This document shows positions 1-8,279 of a stretch of DNA of 28,909 bases, piece after piece; the stretch's first letter is position 1, and each line of letters opens with the position of its first letter. The stretch lies in contig CAXNAD020000116.1 in assembly GCA_964200185.2 (NCBI GenBank), positions 1-28,909 of the forward strand, given 5' to 3'. Position numbers and translations under genes: made by a program. The stretch is from Choristocarpus tenellus KU-1152. Taxonomy: Eukaryota > Phaeophyceae. The notes beneath the pieces were generated by a model. The model searched no databases. It saw nothing but the letters and a program-made list of their open reading frames with translations, and was not told the origin of the DNA.

Positions 1-270
1 GTCTGTTAGATTCTTGGGATGCCTCCCTAGCTTCCCCCCCCGGGGCACAGGAGTAGGTAGATGGGAAGCAAAGGACGACAGTAGTACAATATTGTATATT
101 GGGGAAGTAACTGATAGGTTAGTGGTTTCCACACTTACAGTGTTTTATAGTGTTCTTATGTTTAGGATATTTTTTTTCTTTAGGGCTAATAACGAAATAT
201 GTATAGTTTTCATTGGTTTCCCTCCTGCCACATCTGCAAAATGTCAGAGGGCATAATAATATAATACTGG
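1..270 (+). mobile_element. 3' end (3' UTR) of a LINE-like element, copy 1
   Basis: This stretch matches, with substitutions and small gaps, the 3' UTR that follows the reverse transcriptase C-terminus at 13775-14035. Shared landmarks in order are GTTAGATTC/ATTAGATTC, TTGGGATGC, CCCTAG, a CCCTGGGG/CCCCGGGG run, TAGTTTTCATT and GTCAGAGGGCATAATAATA. The window starts inside the element, so its coding part, if any, lies outside. The end is the AT-rich run after GAGGGCATAATAATA, a typical short-repeat LINE tail. Identity as a non-LTR element rests on the linked coding region in copy 2. Confidence 0.7.
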
Positions 271-917
271 TTCTCTCTCCTAACGATCTTTTACATCACT
301 TACACAACATTTCAGGGCACGGGATCAATTCCCTACAAATAACCATTTCCTTTTCTTCAAATATATCATACAGCCATATCTATTGGGAGATTGTTCCCTG
401 CAAACCAATGATCACAGTGCTATGCTTCCAATCTAGGGAAGAATCCCAAGAACCTGCCACTCCCCTACTCATGCCCGCCAGCGTTAGTGTCTCCACCTCG
501 AAAATAATGACATATGGCTCAAAAGAGTGTTGGAATATAGAGTGAAAGAATATGAAGTAATTTGAGTCTTGTAAAAGGAGAATTCGCCTTGGGAGTGAAG
601 TAAACCAGCTGACATTCTGACAGAAAAAAAGAAGAATGTAGAGAGTATGGACGAAGGTTGAAGATTGGAATGATGAAAGATATATCTGGTAATCAAGAAA
701 AGAAATAGAGTGAGTGGCGTCGACGTGCAAATTCTAGGAAGAGGGTGGACAGAATGAAGGAGAGTGACAAGGTTTTGGGAATGAAGAATAGGGGGACAGG
801 CCTAAGGCAACTACTGACCACAATCTTTCCCACAAGGGAGAGAGGGAATGACCAGAAGGAAAGGTGGAGATGCGTGCTGAGCAGACGAAACAGTGTGAGC
901 AGCATTGATATTCCTCC
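271..917. other. Intergenic, no gene seen
   Basis: Open frames exist on both strands, including - strand frames over about 380-943. None shows a recognisable domain, a start in good context with matching splice sites, or coding-like composition. I see only purine-rich sequence in the second half. Confidence 0.6.
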
Positions 918-1033
918 TTCACACACACAAAGCGACTCCACAATTCACAGCAAACGCTCTTTCAACAGTTGTACAAAATGACATATTTTGCCTTTCTGGG
1001 GATCCTACCTACCTCTCAGTTGGTTTGACTCAA
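918..1033 (+). repeat. Dispersed repeat family R, copy A
   Basis: This copy aligns with 15152-15250 (copy B) and 20840-20988 (copy C). Shared blocks in order are a CACAATT-type segment, CTCTTTC, a TGTACAA core followed by ACAT or ACACAT and TTTTGC, then a GGG(A/G)(T/C)CCT block, CTACCTCTC, and GGTTTGACT. No coding capacity is seen. It could be the end of a non-autonomous transposable element. The boundaries are approximate. Confidence 0.65.
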
Positions 1034-1660
1034 CCTGTCTGTTGGTTTCCACCTGTTTCAAATTGGTGGCGACTGCGCAGCAGTGCTGACGTCAGAGAGT
1101 ACTTCAATAGTACCTTTAGGATACTCTTAGTACATTACGCACTTTGAGCACCACACGCCTCAGATGCGAATTGAAAGAAATTATGAGCAGAATTTATAGC
1201 TCAAAGTATCTGGGGGCGGGGGTGGTCTACACCAGGGTGTATATCCAGGCCCTGACCAGGACAAGTGCACTTACATTATCCATCCGACACATGCAATCAA
1301 ATCACTCAAAATTGCGTCATGGAAAAATGGGCCCCGAAGGAACAGCCGCCACCCCCCCCCAGATACGTTGAGCCTATATTGGCTCAAAAAACTTCGATGT
1401 ACTCCATTATCGGCCAAGCACCGATCACTGATCAGCACCATGAGGCAAAAGATCCCTCATATGGTGAGAGGCCCTGCGAGAAGGGGAAGGTTCTTTGAGG
1501 TAATTGTCATTTTTGTCCTCTTTTTTCCCACCTACAGAAACGCTTTGATGTGATGTCTGAGAGACTTGACATATAATATGTTTTGCTTAAGGGACTGTAG
1601 AGTTGTCAGCATATCACAGGTTTAGATATATCTTATATTCAACATATGTTGGATCTTTTT
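1034..1660. other. Intergenic, no gene supported
   Basis: It holds a perfect TGACGTCA palindrome at 1087-1094 and a poly-C run near 1352. Short open frames around 1144-1553 have no recognised domain and mostly lack an ATG start. Nothing further could be assigned. Confidence 0.55.
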
Positions 1661-2330
1661 TATATTCGTGTAGATATGTGTGCGTGTCCACACATTACTG
1701 CTGCTTCAGTCGTCAGGTGATCACCTTCCTGTTGCCTTTTGTGACAGCCTCTCATGCACCCACATTCTTCACACAGGCGTTGCAAAAGAAGGAGCTGTAC
1801 ATTGCCTGGGTCCAGCCTGGTGGCTTTTAGGTGACAATAATTCTAGCTGTTGAAAACATGTGCTCTGAGTTTGCTTGTGCAGTGGGAATAGTCAAAACGC
1901 AACGGCAAAGTTTGTCCAGGCACAGAAATTTCGAGCTCCTTTTCCACCACCACTTGACCGGGTTGTTGTGAGCTTCACTGTTGGTATCAATTGTCGGGAG
2001 CCCTCCTTCGGCAACCTTGAAGGCACCAACCTCTACATGTACCACTTCCTCCATGTGTTCCCTCACAGTGTGTGTGATCCAATATCCCCCCACCACTACC
2101 AGAACTCCCCCCAGACATTGGGCTAGGGACGCTCTTTCAAACTCCCTGTATCATTTCTGGGAGGTCTGCCCCGAGCCAAGATGGACACTATGTGGATGTG
2201 GGCTTGGTTCCACCAATGGACTGTTCTCTGCCACCTATCGTTTGTGCTTCTCCTCCATAACGCATGCAACCTTTAACTCCACCTGCCTGCAAATATCTTT
2301 AGGGTAATCGTTCTCTGGAACCCTGTAAGG
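1661..2330 (-). pseudogene. hAT-family transposase C-terminus, decayed
   Basis: Reading the - strand from about 2150 down to 1830 gives NPVKWWWKRSSKF, then LTIPTAQANSEHMFSTA and IIVT. This follows the hAT dimerisation pattern, in which an aromatic WW block leads into a 'L-x-IP-x(3-4)-SER-x-FS' block. A stop then interrupts the frame at about 1827-1829. In a shifted frame the family's next block continues as KATRLDPGNVQLLLLQRL and runs to a stop near 1661. Upstream (2151-2330) the frame is broken by further stops, with a coding-like remnant RVPENDYPKDICRQVE. hAT transposases are DDE-type cut-and-paste enzymes; this copy cannot encode a whole one. Terminal inverted repeats were not found. Confidence 0.75.
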
Positions 2331-3300
2331 GTTTTGTTTGTGGGGCTTAGACAAGTAGCCAGGATCTATTTCCACTTCAACGCTCTGGACTGCCTGTCCT
2401 CACTCTCAGAGAACCGGGCAATATTTCTCTCTGTACGAAAGCACTTCACAAAATCAGATACATCGTACAGCTTTTTTTCTTTCCAGTCTTTTCCACCTGT
2501 TCGGAGGTGGTGGTTTCAAAGTCACTGCAGGCTTGCACTGCTTTCTCCAGCTCCACTCTTACACCATAGATAATGAGGACAACTAGAAACGCTATCATAC
2601 GTGTCATGTGAAATAATAAGGAACAGTGTACATGTGATAGATAACAATATATATTACAAAAGATGTTTGATACGGCAACCAATTTCCTATTTCAACTGCT
2701 TGTCTCCCACTCAAATACCAAATATGTTACGGGTGACCATCAATGTTCTCATAAAGAATGAAAGAATGATGACAATTTTGAGGTACAGGAAGCAGCACAC
2801 CATGGAATACGTGTAATCAATGAGTCAGCATACATCCTTTATCACTTTCTTTGGCTCTATCCTCTACATCTCCTCCAAGCACTCCTTACACTGGCTGGAC
2901 TTCAAATAGGATTGAACGGCTTCCTGCGCTCTGATTTCATGACATCTTTTACCCCTTCCTTGTTGAATGCTGTACCAGCCACACACTCTACTAGTAGGTC
3001 ATGACACAGTGTTCTTCATCCAGCAAGAGACCCAACATGACTCGTTGTCTACCTTCAAGGCAGGTTCTGCACCACCTTCCTTTCCATCATCCTCCACATG
3101 GCGGAAGGCATATCTTGTAGATGGGTTGACCTCATGCTCGCGTAGGTACCCACCCTCAGCGTCTTCAGAGTACCTAGGAACATCGTGGCTTAATATGCAG
3201 TCCTAGATATGTTAACAGTGTTTGTGTGTTTGTTTTGTGTGCCTGTGTTTATCCTTCTCTCCTCCAAATATTCCAGGGAAGAAATACAAAATAACAGAAT
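2331..3300 (-). other. Probable decayed coding remnants on - strand
   Basis: There is no intact gene. On the - strand a frame open from 3206 to about 3017 reads through DVPRYSEDAEGGYLREHE and YAFRHVEDDGKEGG. After one stop it goes on to CHEIRAQEAVQSYLKSS near 2900. A further stretch around 2560-2450 reads VELEKAVQACSDFETTTSEQ. These look more protein-like than random frames, and they lie upstream of the hAT remnant in the same orientation, so they may belong to the same dead element. No family was recognised in them. Confidence 0.25.
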
Positions 3301-4421
3301 AATTGGTTCCAAAGTTTTCCACTTTAAATGAAAATCATATTAACTGAAAGTGGAAAAACATTTCACAACGCTTAAATGAGCAGATTAGGTCACCCTGCAG
3401 GGTGGTGGCTGGTATGATAACCGTGGAAGTTATAATAAAAAAGTATGTAGATACTTTCATGGTCATGCTATATGAGCAGTGGTAGTCTGTGCCCCTGTCA
3501 TGACAATCATTGCTCCCTTCGTTATATACTATACTAATGTCTACTTGTTCCCTTGAAAACAAGAGCTTGACTGATGACAGTGCAGGCATACAGAGTGAAT
3601 GGAAGCTTGCAGTATTTGGTGACAACTGACTAGTTGCGGTTGGACTGACTAAAGTTGACCCCAGAGCTGTAAAGTGCGTTGCATATCTCAGTGAATCCAC
3701 GCAGACAATTACGAATTACGACCTGAATTCTACTTCCTGGGCAACTCACTGGCTGTTGTTGCTTTGAGACAATTATGAAGAAGAGTACATGAATGCCACA
3801 TGTCACAGTCCCTTTTGTTTAGAGTAAACCCTCAAGACTAGTCACTAACCGAACACTCAAAGTGCTATTATATACCATGCACGAACAATTTTAACCAATT
3901 GATTGAGACTTGACTAATTACAATAGGACTATAGCAAGTACATCTGCTCATACCAGGGGGCAGAGTTTAGCATGCGATTGGGTACACAATTGAGTCCTTG
4001 TGTTTCAGATTGGGATATAATTCAAAGGTTGCTCACAGGTATATGTTGGGAAGTTGGAGATCCAACAAGGAGTACACTTAAAAAAAACGGAACTGGGGGG
4101 AGGGGGGAAAGGTTAGGCTAGGGTAGGGGAATGACACTGGTGTGAGTTTGCTAGGAAGGGGTGCAAATGGAGAAGGTGGTAGAGGACATATTACAAGGTA
4201 GGGCATTGGCCTCCTCCAATGATACTGCACATAAAATGGCAGGATCAAGGTGGTGCTGGATAGGTGGTGTTCAGGAACCCTCAATGTCACAAATATTCAA
4301 GACACTGTAATGATAGTGGGGGTCCAAAGTGGGTATTCTGAGACTACTTGCCAAAACCACCTACCCACCTCACGTACCTTGTACAACAGTTCTACCTCAA
4401 GTTGTATGGATTAGACTGTGA
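3301..4421. other. Intergenic, no gene supported
   Basis: A - strand frame is open over about 3335-3710 but lacks an ATG start at its beginning and a recognised domain. A G-rich tract occurs at 4094-4130. No repeat relationship with the rest of the window was noticed. Confidence 0.5.
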
Positions 4422-4433
4422 AAGTTGTTACTG

Positions 4434-4688
4434 ATGCAGAAAATGTCATGGGTAAGAGTGGGAAAATTTTTCTGTCAAGTCCTGGTAGATACCAATAGAC
4501 TTAATGGGGTCGCCAAGGTTTGGGTATTCAATGAGAGTATGTGTAGTCGAGGACTCTTACATGACATACTGCGGGAGACATACCCTGAGGTGGTAAAACC
4601 TGATAGTGAGTGCACAGAAGACTATATGATACCTCCATCTTCCATGGATGATAGTGCAGATGTAGGTTATCCAGAGATGTGTGAGTAG
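4434..4688 (+). CDS. Small unrecognised ORF, possibly an exon
   Basis: This is an 84-codon ATG-to-stop frame. It contains VWVFNESMCSRG, then LLHDILRETYPEVVKPDSE and an acidic/serine tail. I do not recognise the family. A stop lies in frame just upstream (4419-4421), so the ATG at 4434 is the first possible start. The end overlaps GTGAGT (4680-4685), a good 5' splice site shape, so it could be the first exon of a spliced gene rather than a complete small protein. No matching downstream exon was found; the next 600 bp hold repeats. It may also be chance. Confidence 0.2.
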   Translation: MQKMSWVRVGKFFCQVLVDTNRLNGVAKVWVFNESMCSRGLLHDILRETYPEVVKPDSECTEDYMIPPSSMDDSADVGYPEMCE

Positions 4689-4689
4689 T

Positions 4690-5264
4690 GACAGGGAAAC
4701 TGGATAAAAGGTCATACGAGGTCTGCCCTGGCTACTTCTTTCTTTTTTTTTGGTGGCTGGTGTACATGTTGGGAATATACCTGAAAAGGGGATGACTGGG
4801 CAGACTAGGGGGAGAGGGAAGTGAGAGGTGACAAGAGTATGGCAGTGGGATCAAGAGATAGACTTGCCTAAATAGGGGAAGGTAACTGAGAGTGATGTTT
4901 TAGGATGTGATGTTTTAGGATAGGGATACTTGACAGAAAAAAAAGGGTTTGAGAATATATGACAGGGCAGGACAGGACATATGCCAACAGTGAAGGATGT
5001 GTTGGCAGATGAAATATCTAGGATATGTAGGGATATAATCACTCAAATCAACCCTTAGTACTCTTACCAACACGTAAAATGGCAGGAGCAATCTCTGGGT
5101 AAGTAAGGGTGGACCTAGTAGCTGGGTGTCCCACAACCAAGTATGCCATAGGATTGGTAGCACCCTTTCATGAAAAAGTATCATAAAGGGGGTTTGGGAG
5201 TAGGTAGAGAGAGTTCCGTTCATACAGGATCTCGGGTATTTGGTTTGACTCCAGTGGTTGGGAG
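4690..5264. other. Intergenic, G-rich, no gene seen
   Basis: A 15-bp unit is repeated in tandem at 4893-4920 (TGATGTTTTAGGATG, then TGATGTTTTAGGA). Otherwise nothing recognisable is present. Confidence 0.5.
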
Positions 5265-5475
5265 TTAGAAGTGAAGGCAGGGGTGGAGTGTATGTATTTC
5301 TATTCTGGAAGTAAGGGCAACTCAGTTGGTGGAGTAAGGGGCAAGATATCTATAGCCCAACACTCCCACAAACACTTTTTGACCTTCCAACTGCCCACAC
5401 AATCCTTAAGTTTTCTTTGTTACATATCGGTGCTCAGGAGCACTGGGATGAATTTTGTACATGAAGGGACTTGAG
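5265..5475 (+). repeat. Repeat Y, copy 1
   Basis: This is a direct repeat of 5798-5975. Both share GAAGTTAGAAGTGAAGGCAG or a close form, then GTGTATGT, GATATC, the CACA..CTTTTTGACCT / CTCTTGACCT block, CTGCC(C/T)ACACAA, and a final GAAGGGACTT / GAAAGGGACTT. Copy 1 carries about 50 extra bases before the last block. The frame open in copy 1 is closed by a stop in copy 2, so it is unlikely to be coding. Confidence 0.6.
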
Positions 5476-5650
5476 CATCTAGCTTGTGTTAAAGCAGAAA
5501 TGGTGAACTCCAGCAATCTTCAAATGGTTGGTGGTATATGTTATTAATCCACTGCTCGGAATGAACCAAGTTGCAATTTACTTTCTTCATCAATTATTCT
5601 TCCTTTTAGGTAAGTAATTCTCAACCACTCTTAATACTATGCCAACAGGT

Positions 5651-5778
5651 GGTTCTTTGACTGATATTGCTAACTCCTTCTCAGTTCTTCTATTTATTAC
5701 ACCAAATGTTCAACATCAAACATACCATTCGCTATCACACAGAGTGTCAACAGCAGAAACACAAACCACTCTTTGACA
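5651..5778 (-). repeat. LTR-like sequence, - orientation
   Basis: The reverse complement of this stretch aligns along its length with 6021-6141. Shared blocks are TGTCAAA at the 5' end, GAGTGG/GAGTAT, TTGACACT, TGTGTGATAG and CTGAGAAGGA. An AATAAA signal is present in each copy. Read on the - strand it starts with TG and can end with CA, as LTRs do. The two sequences face each other around a 240-bp spacer, so they could instead be the long arms of a foldback element. Confidence 0.55.
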
Positions 5779-5797
5779 CCTTGACACCAGTAGTCAG

Positions 5798-5975
5798 AAG
5801 TTAGAAGTGAAGGCAGGGGTAGGGTGTATGTCTCTCTTAGCTAGGAGTAAGAGTAACTGAGCTGGTACAACAAGGGTAAAGATATCAACAATCCAATACC
5901 TCACATACTCTTGACCTCCGAACTGCCTACACAACACTTGTATATCCTTTGGTCGAAAGGGACTTTGAAGTAGTG
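5798..5975 (+). repeat. Repeat Y, copy 2
   Basis: This is a diverged second copy of the repeat at 5265-5475. It lies wholly inside the spacer between the two facing LTR-like sequences. Confidence 0.6.
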
Positions 5976-6020
5976 AGCAGAAACTCTACACACAGGAACC
6001 TAATTATTTCATTTGACCCC

Positions 6021-6141
6021 TGTCAAAAAGAGTATTGTGCTTTGTGCTATTGACACTTTGTGTGATAGTGAACGGTGTAATTGGTATTCTACTTGTTGTG
6101 CAATAAACTCAATAACTGAGAAGGACTTTGTCAGTGTCTAC
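6021..6141 (+). repeat. LTR-like sequence, + orientation
   Basis: It begins TGTCAAAAAGAG, contains the poly(A) signal AATAAA (6103-6108) followed by CTGAGAAGGAC, and ends GTCTACA. That gives TG...CA borders and an LTR-like layout in about 120 bp. It is the inverted partner of 5651-5778. No primer binding site, gag or pol was recognised immediately next to it, so if it is an LTR it is a solo one. Confidence 0.5.
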
Positions 6142-6618
6142 ACAGCAGTCTATATATGCCATGGCTAACCCTAACCTTAAGTTCCCTCACCTTCTACGGT
6201 TTCTGCGAATTGAGCAAAATGAATTTTTCTCCAACAAGTGTTGCACACTTTTGCATGGCATACTTTGCATGGCACACTTCACATGGCATACTCCAAAAAA
6301 GATACAAATACCCTTCACTCACACAGCACCACCATAACAAAACACTCCTGCCCTCACCAAAAGAGTTCTTCCTCAGTCTCATGGCAGCATCCATTTAGCA
6401 CAGTTTCACCCGCTGCACATGCAGTGTAAATATCCGTAGAAGTGAAAAAGCAGTTGTGTGACATGGAATCAATGTCAAAAGGGGAACAACTGTTCTACAC
6501 CTTCCACTAATGCAATTCAATAAAGGACAAGAGTGAACATTAAACTCAAATACACATAGAGTGTGGAATCGAGTCTTGCAGACAATAGTTGGGGCAATGG
6601 GACACCTTATCCCATTCT
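6142..6618. other. Intergenic with a short tandem repeat
   Basis: A 14-bp unit is repeated three times at 6251-6292 (TTGCATGGCATACT, TTGCATGGCACACT, TCACATGGCATACT). The short frames here have no recognised content. Confidence 0.55.
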
Positions 6619-7035
6619 TCACACTTCAATAACATTGTTGGGAGCAAACTCTGATGGCTCCATCCATTTTTTGTGCATGCACTCTGCAAAGTAAGGCGGT
6701 TGCATTAGGACAAAAACAGTAGTGCACAGTTCATTTCTAACCCCTGAAATTAGGATTGAAAATACCAAATATTTGTAGCTGAAAGGCAGATACAAAGGAC
6801 CAGTACAGGTTGCGTTCTCCCCCAACAATAGTGCACCGTATCTTCCAAGAAGCTTCCATATCACTGAACAAGCAAAATGTAGACACAAGTATCGATCAAA
6901 TAAAAAAGCAATGACGAGGATGACTACACAACAGATCGGAGCAAGCTTCACATCATGAGCACGAAGCTCGACTTGTTTGCACACGTCAGGAGAGCACCAC
7001 AATGGCTCACGACTCAATCCCAACCGCAATTTCAC
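6619..7035 (-). CDS. Long unrecognised - strand frame with a membrane-like segment
   Basis: The frame stays open for 138 codons, unusually long for this AT-rich DNA. It contains a hydrophobic run, PICCVVILVIAFLFDRY, that could cross a membrane, followed by VIWKLLGRYGALLLG and a C-terminal KKWMEPSEFAPNNVIEV. The first in-frame ATG comes only late in the frame, so a real gene would need an upstream exon on the - strand, which I could not identify. No family was recognised. It overlaps the equally uncertain + strand frame starting at 7002, and at most one is likely to be real. Confidence 0.2.
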   Translation of the reverse strand: MKLRLGLSREPLWCSPDVCKQVELRAHDVKLAPICCVVILVIAFLFDRYLCLHFACSVIWKLLGRYGALLLGENATCTGPLYLPFSYKYLVFSILISGVRNELCTTVFVLMQPPYFAECMHKKWMEPSEFAPNNVIEV

Positions 7036-7363
7036 TCACCCGGAATTGGAATCACTTGACCTTCCTCGGCGTCCTACGAACAGCTATCTTGGACGCCAAC
7101 TTGCTAGGTTACCTTTCATCCAAAGAGTTATTCCTCTCATTATCTCGGCCAAAGGCCAATGCACTTCTCCATCTTACGCCTTTCGAAGGGTACCTGACAA
7201 CAAATCACCCCAAAACCTGTTCAACACAAATTTCACACCTTGCAAAACTCGCCCACAAAAATACTCTACAAATTCAACTATTCTACCCAAGGAGGATAAT
7301 CAGGAAAATATGCCATCTGACCCTTATGCATGCATCACATCTTCACTTTTAGGTATTGCTTGA
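7002..7363 (+). pseudogene. Possible copia-type gag N-terminus, decayed
   Basis: An ATG frame starts MAHDSIPTAISLTRNW and continues GVLRTAILDANLLGYL. The order of conserved positions resembles the N-terminus of Ty1/copia gag (UBN2-type) proteins. There a proline-led strand and L-T/S-x-N-W/Y precede a tryptophan, then L-x-A-x-(6)-L-x-G-x-L. The expected tryptophan after N is displaced, and a one-frame overlap near 7290-7363 suggests a frameshift. No zinc knuckle, protease or reverse transcriptase follows. It could equally be a chance frame. Confidence 0.25.
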
Positions 7364-8279
7364 TTGTTGCGTCTGTTCGACACAAAACCCGTAACAGAGA
7401 CGCAGAAACCTTACTACCCCATGCAACCCTCCTCAACACACGGACTACTACGCATTTCACAACATACATGCCCCCAGGCGGATGGTCTCAACCTCTACCA
7501 TTCCCCTGCTGCGATTGACATGCCACCTACCATACTGGAGGTATGGTGTTCCAGGGATACGCATACATGGTTGATGTGTCAGTTTAACCCATTTAATAAT
7601 GATTCCACACCTTCCCAATTACATGTTATGGGGCCTGGTTCTTGTACTCGTCATCTTCGGCCCACGCTTGATAGAGGGTCTGGTCTGGGTTACGTCGAAG
7701 GCTGTCTCTGAGGCATTATGACACCGCCCAAGCGTCAAGGGTGTACTAGTCCTTTTGACGGGGCTCAGGATCTGCATGTTTAGGGATAATGGAAGATCCT
7801 TCTCCTCAACCTACACTACCCTGATGGTACTTTATTTCTCGAAGTCGTCTCGGCTTTCTGACCAGGGTCAACAAACTTATGAGTTGGTTGCGCTTCCTTC
7901 TTGTTCACCATGGTGGTGTAGTCCTACATCGCTGGTGACCTCCCAACACACATTTGCGTGAGTACCACTATTATTGGACCTGGTTCTGCGTGATGGGGGG
8001 TGATGAGAACCACCAGAGATGAGATTCAGAAAGGAAGTGAGAGATGAGACTGAGGCATGCTGACGTCTGTTGACAGGGCGAGGGTTCAAAGCACGATGTG
8101 ATGGGATAATATCCCCATCATTGTTAGGAGATTAAAAAAAAGCCTGTAATGACACATCATTGTTCTTGATTTTGTATGTCCCATACAGGTTTGAACATGG
8201 CTCAACCCACTCAATCTTTTTGTTTAACGACGACAATACAGGTCAAAGATAGGAGAGGCATTGGTAAGAAGATCGCGAT
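7364..8279. other. Upstream region of the SDR gene, no gene supported
   Basis: A frame is open over 7364-7711 but has no recognised domain. The 5' UTR and promoter of the SDR should lie near the right end. At 8197 an ATG frame reads through VKDRRGIGKKIA before ending out of frame with the SDR; see findings. No clear TATA or CCAAT element was assigned. Confidence 0.5.

Noticed and set aside
380-943. Overlapping - strand frames at the left edge
   Set aside because: They are hydrophobic low-complexity translations of purine-rich DNA, with no domain, no conserved start and no splice sites.
1087-1094. Perfect TGACGTCA (CRE-like) palindrome
   Set aside because: No gene begins within a sensible distance downstream, and one 8-bp match is expected by chance often enough not to be called a promoter.
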